A stretch of 8,075 nucleotides of DNA. Origin: an uncultured Actinomyces sp. (GTDB lineage Bacteria; Actinomycetota; Actinomycetes; Actinomycetales; Actinomycetaceae). The DNA is taken from contig CALEXZ010000110.1 in the NCBI GenBank assembly GCA_937926195.1, forward strand, positions 1 to 8,075, in the 5' to 3' direction. Below the pieces are notes generated by a model. It was not told where the DNA came from, searched no databases, and saw only the letters and a program-made list of their open reading frames with translations. Each line of letters starts with the position of its first letter. The stretch's first letter is position 1. Both the position numbers and the translations under genes were made by a program. Shown piece after piece: positions 1-6,721 of this stretch.

Positions 1-52
1 CCCCGCCCTACCCAGCCCCGCCGCGACCGGCCCCGCCCTAACCAGCTCCGCC
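1..52 (+). repeat. Two-copy direct repeat, 30-bp period
   Basis: Bases 1-22 and 31-52 match at 20 of 22 positions (shared core CCCCGCCCTA then CCAGC). The 30-bp period is ten codons, so in the base-2 frame it gives a repeated Pro-Ala-Leu peptide. That fits a low-complexity C-terminal tail better than a regulatory site. Further copies may lie outside the window. Confidence 0.5.
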
Positions 53-91
53 CAGAGCCCGCTCGATGAGAAGGACGCCCGAGATGAGTGA
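1..91 (+). CDS. Possible C-terminal tail of an upstream gene (partial)
   Basis: A frame starting at base 2 is open from the window edge to a TGA at 89-91, about 29 codons. It is Pro/Ala/Ser-rich and ends in a charged tail (DEKDARDE). Most of its third positions are G or C, as in the real genes here. Its stop overlaps the nirK ATG at 84 (ATGAGTGA), a spacing typical of co-transcribed genes, which would put nirK in an operon with something upstream. A second open frame (base 1 to a TGA at 67-69) is Arg/Pro-rich and fits codon use less well. The product cannot be recognised from so little sequence, and the stretch could instead be non-coding. Confidence 0.3.
   Translation, partial: PALPSPAATGPALTSSAQSPLDEKDARDE
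68..75 (+). promoter_or_regulatory. Ribosome binding site of nirK
   Basis: GAGAAGGA ends 8 bases before the ATG at 84. It favours that start over the in-frame ATG at 66, which would place this purine run inside the gene and has no comparable site of its own. Confidence 0.65.
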
Positions 92-1631
92 CACCACCGA
101 GCCCGCCCGTCGCGGCGACACGTCCGGGAACGACGCCCCCGCGCACCCGACCCAGCCCACCCCCGCGGGCGCCGGGCCGTCGGTGGCACCACGGGCCGCC
201 GTCACCGCGGGCACCGCCCCCGCCCCCGCCCGCCCGGTGCGCACGGCAGCGGGAACCGCCCCCGAGGGCCCGCGGTCCACCGACCGCCGCGGGGCCCTGC
301 TCGGCCTCGTCACCACCGGCGCGGCCGTCGTCGTCGGCTCCGTCGCCGCCAACCGCACCACCTCGGCCACGGCCCCCGCCGTCGGCGCCGTCGCGGCCAC
401 CGGCAACACCGTTGAGATCACCGTGACCGTCAACGGCATGCGCTTCGTGCCCGAGACCATCGACGTCGCCGCCGGGGACCACCTGATCATCACCCTCGAC
501 AACACCGCCGACCAGGTCCACGACCTCGTCCTGGAGACCGGCGCCACCACCGGGCGCGTCGCCGCCGGCGCCAGCGCCACCCTCGACGCCGGCGTCATCA
601 CCGGCCCCACCGAGGGCTGGTGCTCCATCGCCGGACACCGCGCCCAGGGCATGGTCCTGCACATCACCACCAACGGCGCCTCCGACCACGCCGGGGACTC
701 AGGCCACACCGGCCACCACCACTCCTCAGGTGCCACGGCCGTCCCCGACTACCAGGCGCCTCTTCCCGAGGGCTTCACACCCTTCGACGCCGTCCTCGCC
801 CCGGCACCCGCCGAGACCACCCACCGCTACACCTTCACCGTCACCGAGCTGGACGGCGCCTACGTGGGGGCGGGCGTGACCCAGAGCCGGTGGACCTTCA
901 ACGGCACCTACCCGGGCCCCGTCCTGCGGGGCAAGGTCGGCGACGTCTTCGAGATCACCCTCGTCAACGAGGGCACGATGAGCCACTCCATCGACTTCCA
1001 CGCCGGGATCGTCCCGCCCGACGACGTCATGCGCTCCATCAACCCCGGTGAGAGCCTCGTCTACACCTTCACCGCCACCCACGCCGGCATCTGGCTCTAC
1101 CACTGCTCGACCGCGCCCATGAGCGTGCACCTGGCCTCGGGCATGCACGGCGCGGTCGTCATCGACCCCGTCGGGCTGGCCCCCGTGGACCGCGAGTACG
1201 TCCTCATCCAGTCAGAGATCTACCTCGGGCCCGAGGGCGGGGACACCGACGCCGACAAGGTCGCCGCCAAGACCCCCGACCTCATGTGCTTCAACGGCGT
1301 CGCCTTCCAGTACGCGCTCGCGCCCCTGCCGGCCCGCACGGGCGAGCGGGTGCGCCTGTGGGTGCTCGACGCCGGGCCGTCACTGCCCTCCTCCTTCCAC
1401 GTCGTCGGACTGCAGTTCGACACGGTCTTCTTCGAGGGCGCCTACATGCTCGGCGGTCCCGACGGCGTGGGCCGCGCCTGGGGCGGGGGCTCACAGGCCC
1501 TGGGCCTGCAACCCGCGCAGGGCGGCTTCGTCGAGGCGGTCGTGCCCGGGGCGGGGCACTACGCGATGGTCACCCACTCCTTCGCAGACATGGAGAAGGG
1601 GGCCAAGGCCGTCCTGGAGGTCACCGACTGA
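84..1631 (+). CDS. nirK: Copper nitrite reductase (AniA-like NirK) with fused N-terminal cupredoxin
   Basis: Reduces nitrite to nitric oxide outside the membrane. With the start at 84 the protein is 515 aa. Residues 1-65 are a Pro/Ala/Thr-rich leader. R68-R69 (DRRGALL) and the hydrophobic run after them look like a Tat signal or membrane anchor. A first cupredoxin (about 110-197) has a full type 1 copper set: H146, C180, H185, M190. A His-rich linker (about 202-213) follows. The nitrite reductase core has type 1 ligands H301, C341, H349, M354, type 2 ligands H306, H340, H498, and the catalytic pair D304 and H439. The seven-residue C341-H349 gap matches Neisseria AniA rather than the longer gap of Alcaligenes-type enzymes. 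All ligands are intact, so it should be active; the fused domain probably passes electrons to the core. It may be co-transcribed with the gene upstream. Assignment rests on motifs, not alignment. Confidence 0.9.
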   Translation: MSDTTEPARRGDTSGNDAPAHPTQPTPAGAGPSVAPRAAVTAGTAPAPARPVRTAAGTAPEGPRSTDRRGALLGLVTTGAAVVVGSVAANRTTSATAPAVGAVAATGNTVEITVTVNGMRFVPETIDVAAGDHLIITLDNTADQVHDLVLETGATTGRVAAGASATLDAGVITGPTEGWCSIAGHRAQGMVLHITTNGASDHAGDSGHTGHHHSSGATAVPDYQAPLPEGFTPFDAVLAPAPAETTHRYTFTVTELDGAYVGAGVTQSRWTFNGTYPGPVLRGKVGDVFEITLVNEGTMSHSIDFHAGIVPPDDVMRSINPGESLVYTFTATHAGIWLYHCSTAPMSVHLASGMHGAVVIDPVGLAPVDREYVLIQSEIYLGPEGGDTDADKVAAKTPDLMCFNGVAFQYALAPLPARTGERVRLWVLDAGPSLPSSFHVVGLQFDTVFFEGAYMLGGPDGVGRAWGGGSQALGLQPAQGGFVEAVVPGAGHYAMVTHSFADMEKGAKAVLEVTD

Positions 1632-1647
1632 CGCTCGGGCGCGCGCC

Positions 1648-1692
1648 GGGGCGCCCCTGAGCCCGGGCCGCGGCACGCGCACCGCGGCGCCC
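1648..1692. terminator. Hairpins between convergent genes
   Basis: The gap between the nirK stop and the regulator stop is extremely GC-rich. It holds the palindrome GGGGCGCCCC (1648-1657) and a perfect 7-bp stem GCCGCGG/CCGCGGC (1667-1673 with 1682-1688, 8-base loop), extendable by two pairs past a one-base bulge. There is no T-run on either strand. A terminator serving both genes is a reasonable reading, inferred from position and stem strength. Confidence 0.4.
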
Positions 1693-1718
1693 GCGCCGGG
1701 ATGCGCGCCCCCGGGCGC

Positions 1719-2444
1719 TCAGTCCGCGAGGCTCAGGTGGCAGCCGTCCGGGCGCAGGGGCTCCAGGGCGATGAGCGGGCGCGTCACGCCGTCGGGGTTC
1801 GTCACGGCGTCGTTGCGCCGCAGCTCCTCGTTGAGGAAGGCCTCGTGCATGAGGCACACGAGGGTGTGGGGCACCCGGCTGCGCGTCACCAGGGGGCAGG
1901 CGCGCAGCAGCACGCACTCGGCGCCGTGACGCTCGGGGGCGAAACCCATCGTCGTCAGGTGCGGGGTGAGGGCAGCCACGCGTTCCTCGTCGCTCAGCGG
2001 CGTGCCGTCCGCGTTGGCCTGGACCTCGGGGGCGTCCGTCGCCTGAGCCCAGCGCCGACCGATCTCCTGCGCGCAGCGCAGCCCTGCCTCGTCCTGGCCG
2101 ATCGTCTCGCAGACGACGTCCAGGAGCGCCAGGTAGGAGTCCAGGACGTCCTCGGGGGCGGGCGCCGTCGACTGGTAGAAGATCGAGGGGCGCCCGCGCC
2201 TGCCGGTGGGACGGCTCTGCGCACTGATGAAACCCGCCTCGATGAGGGCGTCCAGGTGCTCACGCACCGTGTTGTGGTGCAGCCCCAGCTCCGTGGCGAC
2301 CTCCAGGGCCGTCACCGGCTCGGCGTGCGACTCCACGCGCTCCAGCACCCGCAGACGCGTGGGCGGCAGCGCAGAACGCGTCGACAGGTCCGCCCACGAG
2401 GGGCGAGGCGCACGATGAGACGAGGACAGTGGCACGCCGCTCAC
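1719..2444 (-). CDS. Winged-helix regulator with cysteine-containing C-terminal domain
   Basis: A 241-aa DNA-binding protein. Residues about 31-74 form a helix-turn-helix (ELGLHHNTVREHLDALIEAG) and 76-92 a wing ending GRPSIFYQ, as in the ArsR/SufR-like predicted regulators (COG2345). The C-terminal half has C112, C124, C177, C183, C197 and C235. The piece from C183 to C197 (ACP, 13 residues, then VCLMHEAFL) resembles the region of that family that can hold an iron-sulfur cluster or metal. The GTG start at 2444 overlaps the acetyltransferase stop as GTGA, implying translational coupling. A GTG at codon 4 (2435) preceded by TAGGGT is an alternative leaderless start. It faces nirK tail to tail, so control of nirK by nitrite, NO or redox state is possible but is only inferred from position. 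Confidence 0.8.
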   Translation of the reverse strand: MSGVPLSSSHRAPRPSWADLSTRSALPPTRLRVLERVESHAEPVTALEVATELGLHHNTVREHLDALIEAGFISAQSRPTGRRGRPSIFYQSTAPAPEDVLDSYLALLDVVCETIGQDEAGLRCAQEIGRRWAQATDAPEVQANADGTPLSDEERVAALTPHLTTMGFAPERHGAECVLLRACPLVTRSRVPHTLVCLMHEAFLNEELRRNDAVTNPDGVTRPLIALEPLRPDGCHLSLAD

Positions 2445-3124
2445 CCTAGCCCGGAGCCACGTTGTGATCGTGTCATCGCCCAGTAGGCCGGCAGGGGCTC
2501 ACGGTCCAGCACCGCCGCCTCACGGAAGCCCAGGCGCTCGTACAGGCGGCGCGAGCCCGAGGACGTGGACTCCAGGTGAGCGACGTCGCCCCCGGCGTCG
2601 ACCCGCTCCAGCCCGTGGCGCAGCAGGGCCGTTCCGGTGCCGGTGCCACGCGCCTGCGGGGCGACTGCGACCATGTACAGGTACCAGTGCGGCGCGCGGG
2701 GGCGGGCGGCCTCGCACTGGGCGCCGTCGAGCAGGACCAGGTCCCAGGCGTCGCCCAGCAGGGCCGGGTCGAGCCCCGCGGGAACCGTGTCACCCGGGCC
2801 GAGCAGTCCCGCCGGGTCGCCCTGGACCCCGGACGGCACGGGGGCGTCCCACAGAGCGGTGCCGAGGACACGCTCCTCGCCGTCGGGGCCGGTGGCCACG
2901 GCGAGGTCGACGACCGAGCCCGAGCGCCGGGAGGCCTCGGGGCTGAGGTAGCGGTCGGCGAGCTCGACCCGGTGCAGGTGCTCCAGGGCGGTGCGCGGCG
3001 AGGGGGCGGCGGCCGCGATGACGCTCATGAGCGGGTCCGTGAGGAACACGTCGGTGAGCAGGCCGACGACGGCCTCCAGGTCGTCGGGTCCGGCGGGGCG
3101 GATCTGCGGCGCGGTGTGTCCCAT
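2441..3124 (-). CDS. GNAT-family N-acetyltransferase
   Basis: A 227-aa cytoplasmic acyl-CoA-dependent transferase of unknown substrate. The GNAT fold is visible in its signature parts. YLYMVAVAPQ leads into the acetyl-CoA pyrophosphate loop ARGTGTG (about 158-164) and its helix (TALLRHGLERV). LESTSSGSRRLYERLGF (about 184-200) is the usual C-terminal motif. The N-terminus (IRPAGPDDLEAVVGLLTDVF) is the typical first strand and helix. The chosen ATG at 3124 has a strong ribosome binding site. The frame stays open upstream to 3298, but that part has no GNAT-like sequence. It is the first gene of a two-gene unit with the winged-helix regulator and lies divergent from the TetR gene, which may control it. 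Such proteins modify antibiotics, amines or protein N-termini; nothing here selects among these. Confidence 0.87.
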   Translation of the reverse strand: MGHTAPQIRPAGPDDLEAVVGLLTDVFLTDPLMSVIAAAAPSPRTALEHLHRVELADRYLSPEASRRSGSVVDLAVATGPDGEERVLGTALWDAPVPSGVQGDPAGLLGPGDTVPAGLDPALLGDAWDLVLLDGAQCEAARPRAPHWYLYMVAVAPQARGTGTGTALLRHGLERVDAGGDVAHLESTSSGSRRLYERLGFREAAVLDREPLPAYWAMTRSQRGSGLG

Positions 3125-3129
3125 GGTGA

Positions 3130-3139
3130 CTCTCCCTTC
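3130..3139 (-). promoter_or_regulatory. Ribosome binding site that sets the acetyltransferase start
   Basis: On the minus strand GAAGGGAGAG lies 5 bases before the ATG at 3124. No similar site precedes the longer in-frame starts near 3286-3298. Confidence 0.7.
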
Positions 3140-3283
3140 GTGGCCTACCCCGACGGCGGACACTGTGGCACGGACGTCCCGTAGGAGCGAATCGCCACCC
3201 ACGCGAGGACCTGCGCCGCGCCGGCACGGCGCTGCCGGCCCGGAGCGGGTCACGCTGCCGTGCCGCGAACGAGTCGACTCAGC

Positions 3284-3309
3284 CATGCGAGTGCGCACGG
3301 ATTAGCATG
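3284..3309. promoter_or_regulatory. Candidate TetR operator (imperfect inverted repeat)
   Basis: Outer arms CATGC (3284-3288) and GCATG (3305-3309) belong to a 26-bp imperfect palindrome in which 9 of 13 positions pair. It covers the proposed -10 box of the TetR gene, where autorepression is common in this family. The size suits a TetR dimer site. It is inferred from symmetry and position only. Confidence 0.4.
3303..3308 (+). promoter_or_regulatory. -10 box for leaderless TetR transcript
   Basis: TAGCAT fits TANNNT and lies 6 bases before the GTG at 3315. No ribosome binding site precedes that GTG, so the mRNA probably begins at or within a base or two of the start codon. I see no clear -35. 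Confidence 0.5.
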
Positions 3310-3314
3310 ACTGT

Positions 3315-3923
3315 GTGCCCAAGTTCATCGATCACGACAGTCGCCGGGAGGAGATAGCAGAGGCCACCTGGCGAGTCATTCACGCCCAGGGCATCAGTGG
3401 CGTCTCCATCCGCACGGTCGCCGCCGAAGCCGGAATCTCCACCGGATCGGTCAGGCACGTCTTCCCCAGCAAGACCGACCTGCTCGTGCACGCCACGGAG
3501 CTCGTCGGGCGGCGGGCACGAGCCCGCATCCAGCGTCATCTCGACGAGCCCGACCCGCGCAGGCTCGTGCTGTCCGTCGTCGAGGAGCTTCTTCCTCTCG
3601 ATGCCCAGCGGCGGGCGGAGATGGAGGTCACCGTCGCGCTCGTCGCCGAGGCTCCGGGCAACGACCGCGTCCGGCAGGTGCGGGACGCCAGCTACGAGGC
3701 GGTCCGCGAGGTGTGCCGACGTCTGGTCACTCGGCTGCACCGTGACGGGCTCACTGCCCCGGCCCTCGACGTCGAGGCCGCGGCGACAGCGCTGCACGCC
3801 GTGGTGGACGGGCTCGCCCTCCACCTGCTCGTCGACCCGGACCCCGGCTTCAGGCAGCAGGCCCTGGGGGTGATCGAGGCCGCCGTCGACGGCCTGCTGC
3901 TGGCACCCGGCGAGAGCGCGTAG
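3315..3923 (+). CDS. TetR/AcrR-family transcriptional regulator
   Basis: A 202-aa repressor-type protein. The N-terminal DNA-binding domain (about 9-57) reads REEIAEATWRVI, then the helix-turn-helix VSIRTVAAEAGISTGSVRHVF and PSKTDLL, the classic TetR pattern. The C-terminal part (about 80-196) is helical with a VVDGLALHLL segment, as in the BetI-like C-terminal domain class (TetR_C_6); the ligand cannot be read from it. The start is GTG at 3315, giving MPKFIDHDSRR, a common beginning for this subfamily. The gene is divergent from the acetyltransferase and convergent with rsgA. The likely targets are its own promoter and the divergent acetyltransferase-regulator pair, inferred from position. 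Confidence 0.9.
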   Translation: MPKFIDHDSRREEIAEATWRVIHAQGISGVSIRTVAAEAGISTGSVRHVFPSKTDLLVHATELVGRRARARIQRHLDEPDPRRLVLSVVEELLPLDAQRRAEMEVTVALVAEAPGNDRVRQVRDASYEAVREVCRRLVTRLHRDGLTAPALDVEAAATALHAVVDGLALHLLVDPDPGFRQQALGVIEAAVDGLLLAPGESA

Positions 3924-3963
3924 CGACCGGGGCCGTGACCCTACGGGCGGGGGCTCGTCGCTA
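3921..3963. terminator. Inverted repeat enclosing both convergent stop codons
   Basis: TAGCGAC (3921-3927) and GTCGCTA (3957-3963) are perfect inverted copies. The left arm begins with the TetR stop TAG and the right arm ends with the rsgA stop read on the other strand. A smaller CCGT/ACGG stem (3933-3936, 3943-3946) lies inside. There is no T-run. The gap is only 37 bp, so this is the obvious place for a shared bidirectional terminator, though the stem is modest. Confidence 0.35.
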
Positions 3964-5196
3964 CCGGGGCTGGTCCCGGCGGCGCCCGGGCCCGACCGTG
4001 GGGTCCTCAGCCTCCAGGGAGGGCGTCAGCAGACGGCGGAAGGAGTCCACCCGTGCGCGACGCCGGGCGGCCTCGGGAACCTCAGGCTCCTCGGTGGCGT
4101 TGGTGGGCTCGGTGCCGGTGGCCTCGGACTTCTCAGCGGTGCAGGTGGTCTCGGCGGTGTCGGGCACCTCGGCGTTGGGCCCCTCAGCAGCAGACGACCC
4201 GCAGGCGTCCGTCACGGCCGCCCACCCGTCCAGGGCGCAGTCGATGACGCCCGTCTCGTGCGTGCAGCCGCGCGGGCAGTCCTCGGCGACCTGCGTCAGG
4301 TCCGGGAAGCCGCGCAGGACGTCGGCGCTGGAGACGTGGGAGACCCCGAAGGAGCGCACCCCCGGGGTGTCGATGACCCAGCCGCCGCCGGGCAGCTCCA
4401 GCGCCTGTAGGTTCGTCGAGGTGTGGCGGCCGCGTCCCGTGACCTCGTTGACGTGCCCGGTGACCCGGTCCGCGCCCGGCACCAGGGCGTTGATGAGGGT
4501 CGACTTGCCGACGCCGGAGTGGCCGACGAAGACGCTCGTGCGCCCGCTGATGGCCTCTCGCACCGCCTGAACGCCGTCGCCGCCCGCGCGCGAGGCCTCG
4601 GCCCGGCTCGACTCGTCCAGGCGGGTGGCGACCGAGCGGAGGCCGAGCGGCTCGTAGATGGCCAGCAGGGGGGCGGCGTCGGCCAGGTCCGACTTGGTGA
4701 GCACGAGCAGCGGCTCCATGCCCGCGTCGTAGGCGGCCACGAGGTAGCGGTCGATCATGCGCGGACGCGGCTCGGGGCTGGCGACGGAGGTGACGATGAC
4801 GAGCAGGTCCGCGTTGGCGACCACCGGCTTCTCCGTGCCGGCGGCGTCGCCGTCCTCCGCGCTGCGGCGCAGCAGCGTGCGGCGCTCCTCGATGCGCACC
4901 ATCCGGGCGAGCGTGTCCTTGCGGCCGCTGACGTCCCCGACGACGGCGACCCGGTCCCCGACGACGACCTTGCCGTGGCCGAGCTCGCGGGCCTTCATCG
5001 CCGTGATGTCGCCCGAGCCGTCCTCGGTCAGGGCGGGGTCCTCCAGGCGGATGCGGTAGTGGCCGCGGTCGATGCGGGTGACGGTGCCGTGGTGGGCGTC
5101 GGTGTGGGCGGGGCGCTGCTTGGTGCGCGGGCGCGAGCCCCGGCCGGGGCGCACCCGCACGCGCGGGTCGTCGGTGCCGATGTCGCGGCGGGCCAT
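3961..5196 (-). CDS. rsgA: Ribosome small subunit-dependent GTPase A
   Basis: A 411-aa circularly permuted GTPase that acts in late 30S maturation and releases assembly factors. An OB-fold domain (about 35-108) precedes the GTPase, whose motifs run in the family's order: TKSD (167-170), P-loop GHSGVGKST (225-233), switch GRGRHTST (254-261), DTPG (276-279). The zinc knuckle has C307, C311, H313 and C320, one residue shorter between the first two cysteines than in E. coli. A Thr/Glu/Ala-rich stretch of about 50 residues (330-378) then interrupts the usual C-terminal helix before VDSFRRLL, making the protein longer than most RsgA. The ATG at 5196 shares a base with the aroA stop (TGATG) and has AGGAGG 8 bases upstream, so it is translated with aroA. 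The frame is open to 5250, inside aroA, but without support. Confidence 0.95.
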   Translation of the reverse strand: MARRDIGTDDPRVRVRPGRGSRPRTKQRPAHTDAHHGTVTRIDRGHYRIRLEDPALTEDGSGDITAMKARELGHGKVVVGDRVAVVGDVSGRKDTLARMVRIEERRTLLRRSAEDGDAAGTEKPVVANADLLVIVTSVASPEPRPRMIDRYLVAAYDAGMEPLLVLTKSDLADAAPLLAIYEPLGLRSVATRLDESSRAEASRAGGDGVQAVREAISGRTSVFVGHSGVGKSTLINALVPGADRVTGHVNEVTGRGRHTSTNLQALELPGGGWVIDTPGVRSFGVSHVSSADVLRGFPDLTQVAEDCPRGCTHETGVIDCALDGWAAVTDACGSSAAEGPNAEVPDTAETTCTAEKSEATGTEPTNATEEPEVPEAARRRARVDSFRRLLTPSLEAEDPTVGPGRRRDQPR

Positions 5197-6695
5197 CAGC
5201 ACCCCCTCCTGTGCGCGCCGCCCGCGCCCTGGGCGAGGACCGCCTCCCACAGGGTGGGGAAGTCGGGCAGCGTCTTGGCGGTGCAGGCGACGTCGTCGAG
5301 GGTGGTGCCGGGCAGGGCCAGACCGATGAGCGCGGCGAAGGTCGCCATCCGGTGGTCGGCGTAGGCGTGCAGAAGGGCCGGGGCCAGGCGGGCGCCGTCG
5401 GGCAGGGCGTCGATCTCGATGCCGTCGGCGTGCTCACGGGCGGTGGCGCCCACGCGCCGGGCCTCGGCCACGAGGGCGGCCAGGCGGTTGGTCTCGTGGC
5501 CGCGCAGGTGCGCGATGCCGGTGAGGGTGCTGGCGTGCCCCTGGGCGGAGGCGAGGACGGCCAGGGCGGCGACGGTGGGGGCGAGCTCCCCGACGGCGGA
5601 CAGGTCCGCGTTGACGCCGCTGAGCCTGCCGGTGCCGCGGCAGGTGAGGCGGACGGTGCCGACGCCGTCGGGCTGCGTGGTGACGGTGCCGCCCAGGCGG
5701 GGCAGGAGCTCGCGCCAGGCGTCACCGGCCTGGGTGGTGGAGGTCGGCCAGTGCGCGACGCTGACGGTGCCGCCCGCGACGAGGGCGGCGGCGAGGAAGG
5801 GCCCGGCGTTGGACAGGTCCGGCTCGATCGCCACCTGCCCGCCGCGGGGGCGGCCCGGGTGGACCCGCCAGGTGCGCCGGCCGTCGCCGGCCTCGGGGGA
5901 GGGCTCGTCGACGGCGACGCCCCGCTCACGCAGGCAGGCGACGGTCATGCCGACGTGCGGCAGGGAGGGGACCGGGCCCCTCGGGGTGACGGCGAGGCCG
6001 CCGGGCAGCAGGGAGCCGGTGAGCAGCAGCGCGGAGAGGAACTGGGAGGAGGACGAGGCGTCCACGCTGACCGAGGTAGGGGTGAGGGCGGCTGCCTGGT
6101 CGGAGGCGGGGGCGGCTGTGAGGGAGCTGGCGGTGTCGCCGGAGCGGCCGTCAGCGGGGCCGGCCGGTGGGGTCAGGCGCACGGGCAGGAAGCCGGGCTC
6201 GCCCAGCCAGGTCACGCCGACGCCCAGGGCGCCCAGCGCGTCCATGAGGGGGGCTAGCGGCCGCAGGCGGGCGCCGTCGTCGCCGTCCAGGACGACGGGG
6301 GCGTCGGCCAGAGCCACGAGCGGCGGGATGAAGCGCATGACGGTCCCGGCCAGGCCGCAGTCGATGTGTGCGGCGCCGTCGGGGCCGGTGGACACGTGCA
6401 GCGGCAGCGGGGCGGGGGTCACGTGCAGGTGGGTGGTGTCGCCGTCGGCCTCGGTGAAGCGGGCGCCGAAGGCGGTCAGGGCGGTGAGCATGAGGTCGGT
6501 GTCGCGGGAGCGCAGCACGCCGGTGAGGGTGGTGGGGGCGTCGGCGAGGGCGGCCAGCAGCAGGGCGCGGGCGGTGAGGGACTTCGAGCCGGGAAGCGTG
6601 ACGAGGGCGTCGAGGGGGCCGGTTGCCGCGGGGGCGGCCCAGGGGGCGGCGGGGGCGGGGGCGCTGCGGTCGTCCTGGCTGGTCACGGGCGCCAT
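5196..6695 (-). CDS. aroA: 3-phosphoshikimate 1-carboxyvinyltransferase (EPSP synthase)
   Basis: Joins shikimate-3-phosphate and phosphoenolpyruvate in the sixth step of chorismate synthesis. The protein is 499 aa from the ATG at 6695. Visible motifs are PGSKSLTAR (35-43), CGLAGTVMRF (113-122), SSQFLSALLL (216-225), EPDLSNAGPFLAAA (291-304), GHETNRL (399-405), DHRM (447-450) and CTAKTLPDF (471-479). GLAGTVMRF and GHET in place of the E. coli GNAGTAMRP and KETD are typical of actinobacterial enzymes. N403 stands where Asp is usual. Two low-complexity stretches, a Pro/Ala N-terminus (1-27) and an insert at about 180-208, explain the extra length over the usual 430-450. No ribosome binding site precedes the ATG. 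The GTG at 6686 (codon 4), 7 bases after a CACAAT box, is an alternative leaderless start. rsgA follows at once. Confidence 0.96.
   Translation of the reverse strand: MAPVTSQDDRSAPAPAAPWAAPAATGPLDALVTLPGSKSLTARALLLAALADAPTTLTGVLRSRDTDLMLTALTAFGARFTEADGDTTHLHVTPAPLPLHVSTGPDGAAHIDCGLAGTVMRFIPPLVALADAPVVLDGDDGARLRPLAPLMDALGALGVGVTWLGEPGFLPVRLTPPAGPADGRSGDTASSLTAAPASDQAAALTPTSVSVDASSSSQFLSALLLTGSLLPGGLAVTPRGPVPSLPHVGMTVACLRERGVAVDEPSPEAGDGRRTWRVHPGRPRGGQVAIEPDLSNAGPFLAAALVAGGTVSVAHWPTSTTQAGDAWRELLPRLGGTVTTQPDGVGTVRLTCRGTGRLSGVNADLSAVGELAPTVAALAVLASAQGHASTLTGIAHLRGHETNRLAALVAEARRVGATAREHADGIEIDALPDGARLAPALLHAYADHRMATFAALIGLALPGTTLDDVACTAKTLPDFPTLWEAVLAQGAGGAHRRGC
5205..5210 (-). promoter_or_regulatory. 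Ribosome binding site of rsgA inside aroA
   Basis: On the minus strand AGGAGG lies 8 bases before the ATG at 5196, within the last codons of aroA. It fixes the rsgA start and supports coupled translation. Confidence 0.75.
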
Positions 6696-6721
6696 TGTGT
6701 CAGGAGGTGGTGGCCAGTCAC
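6694..6721 (-). promoter_or_regulatory. Candidate promoter of aroA-rsgA
   Basis: On the minus strand GTGACT (6721-6716) and CACAAT (6699-6694) are separated by 16 bases and resemble -35 and -10 boxes. The -10 ends 7 bases before a GTG at 6686, the spacing of a leaderless actinobacterial transcript; the ATG at 6695 would then fall inside the promoter. A lone GGACCAC core like those of the downstream array lies just beside the -35 (6724-6730). Confidence 0.4.

Larger units (their letters stand above)
3125..3314. other. Divergent intergenic region
   Basis: 190 bp between the divergent acetyltransferase and TetR starts. It contains the perfect palindromes GGACGTCC (3172-3179), GAGTCGACTC (3271-3280) and GTGCGCAC (3291-3298), plus the TetR promoter and inverted repeat listed separately. 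A leftward promoter for the acetyltransferase must lie here or overlap the TetR gene, but I see no convincing -10/-35 pair on that strand. Confidence 0.6.

Noticed and set aside
66..83. nirK start at the ATG at 66
   Set aside because: The purine-rich ribosome binding site at 68-75 is correctly spaced for the ATG at 84 and would be inside the gene otherwise. An ATGA overlap at 66-69 keeps it as a minor possibility.
38..736. Minus-strand open frame antisense to the nirK N-terminal part
   Set aside because: It is open because of high GC; the opposite strand carries complete copper-site motifs.
2576..3184. Plus-strand open frame antisense to the acetyltransferase
   Set aside because: Gly/Val/Gln-rich with no recognisable domain; the GNAT motifs are on the other strand.
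3125..3298. N-terminal extension of the acetyltransferase up to 3298
   Set aside because: No family-like sequence, and a strong ribosome binding site precedes the ATG at 3124.
4184..5929. Long minus-strand open frame overlapping aroA and rsgA
   Set aside because: It is an out-of-frame reading of two clearly identified genes, extremely rich in Pro, Arg and Ala.
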